Source: Bacteroidales bacterium
Lineage (GTDB): Bacteria; Bacteroidota; Bacteroidia; Bacteroidales; UBA12077
Reading direction: 5' to 3'
DNA: 13,803 nt
Assembly: GCA_030600865.1 (NCBI GenBank)
Contig: JAUVUS010000016.1
Location: forward strand, 1-13,803
The position numbers were made by a program, and so were the translations under genes. Shown in pieces: positions 13,385 to 13,803 of this stretch. How positions within the stretch are numbered: position 1 is the first letter of the stretch; each line of letters starts with the position of its first letter. The notes under the pieces were generated by a model. The model saw nothing but the letters and a program-made list of their open reading frames with translations. It had not been told where the DNA came from and did not search any database.

Positions 13385-13803
13385 ATGTTAAATTTAAAAA
13401 ACAATTTCATTTTTGCTCCGGTAAAAACCGGATATGGTGATTCTAAAGGAAATATCAGCAAAAAACATATTGATTTTTATCTCGGACGAAGTAAGTTTTT
13501 AGGAGCCATGACTTTGGAGCCTCTTTATATGGAAAAAAGTCTTCGCGAACTGCCAACTCAGATTGGTATTGATAATGATGATAAGATCGAAGGGCTTAAA
13601 AACCTGATATCAGAAATACATAAAAATGAAACAAAAGTAATTGCACATTTAAATCATCCGGGGAGAATGGCAAATCCCAAAATCCCCGGAAATATTTTTC
13701 TTTCATCTACAGATAAGGCTTGTGAAAATGGAGGCGCTAATCCAAAGACAATGGATAAAGCTAACATGCAAGATGTTATAGAATTATTTAAAAACTCTGC
13801 AAT
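13385..13803 (+). CDS. Old Yellow Enzyme-family NADH:flavin oxidoreductase, N-terminal part (cut by window edge)
   Basis: The frame from the ATG at 13385 stays open to the right edge, giving 139 complete codons. It begins MLNLKNNFIFAPVKTGYGDS, where the family has its first beta strand and FMN-contacting APVKTG segment, and continues with ISKKHIDFYLGRSKFLGAMT, LRELPTQIGIDNDDKIEGLK and VIAHLNHPGRMANPKIPGN. These are typical of the Bacteroidota/Clostridia branch of FMN-binding TIM-barrel oxidoreductases. HLNHPGR carries the usual His-x-x-His flavin region. The catalytic Tyr and any C-terminal Fe-S and FAD domains are beyond the window. It follows the cupin gene by 53 bp and may share its transcript; no promoter or Shine-Dalgarno site is visible before it. 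An out-of-frame ATG at 13378 is not used. Confidence 0.85.
   Translation, partial: MLNLKNNFIFAPVKTGYGDSKGNISKKHIDFYLGRSKFLGAMTLEPLYMEKSLRELPTQIGIDNDDKIEGLKNLISEIHKNETKVIAHLNHPGRMANPKIPGNIFLSSTDKACENGGANPKTMDKANMQDVIELFKNSA

Overview
The window is low-GC DNA from what looks like an anaerobic member of the Bacteroidota. Three things suggest this. Two promoters fit the Bacteroidota pattern (TTTG, a 20-21 bp spacer, then TAnnTTTG). Many genes have A-rich leaders with little Shine-Dalgarno signal. A UvrD-type helicase fused to a nuclease lies near an AddB-like gene, an arrangement I know from this phylum. The species cannot be named from the sequence.

Left part, minus strand (1-5105): a RecB/AddA-type helicase-nuclease (1848-5105), a YhcC-type radical SAM protein (776-1735) and the N-terminal part of an AddB-like protein running off the left edge (1-511). 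The first and last probably process double-strand breaks together. The gaps hold small repeats. Divergent from these is mnmA (5342-6508), the tRNA 2-thiouridylase, with a good Bacteroidota promoter.

Centre, plus strand (6694-12436): the notable part of the window, a run of ten genes. In order they encode a DUF134/UPF0251 DNA-binding protein with a cysteine cluster, a Gly/Phe/Arg-rich DUF5320-type protein, a Gly-rich zinc-ribbon protein, a small ferredoxin, a NifX-like protein with a His/Cys motif, an IscU/NifU-like scaffold, two tandem MinD/Mrp-type ATPases each carrying an inserted 8-Cys ferredoxin domain, a second NifX-like protein without cysteine, and a CoA-disulfide-reductase/NADH-oxidase-type flavoprotein. 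The content resembles the anaerobe-specific orange-protein (ORP) complex of Desulfovibrio, which pairs MinD-like ferredoxin ATPases with a NifX-like Mo-Cu cluster protein. Here it comes with a scaffold, a ferredoxin, a flavoprotein and a different regulator. I infer a system for building or carrying a metal-sulfur cluster, with electrons from the ferredoxin and flavoprotein and energy from the ATPases. There are no nitrogenase genes. The first promoter carries a perfect 16-bp palindrome exactly between its two boxes and another palindrome upstream, so the cluster is probably tightly regulated. A long hairpin after the second gene may be a terminator or attenuator, and another hairpin ends the run.

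Right part (12702-13803): a cupin protein whose C-terminal half looks like a MIP18/DUF59 iron-sulfur assembly domain, an unusual pairing that may link it to the centre cluster, then the start of an Old Yellow Enzyme-type flavin oxidoreductase cut by the window edge.

Four GC-rich intergenic hairpins and three AGCTAA-rich copies form two dispersed repeat families. No rRNA, tRNA, CRISPR array, transposase or phage gene was seen, and no gap between genes exceeds 300 bases.
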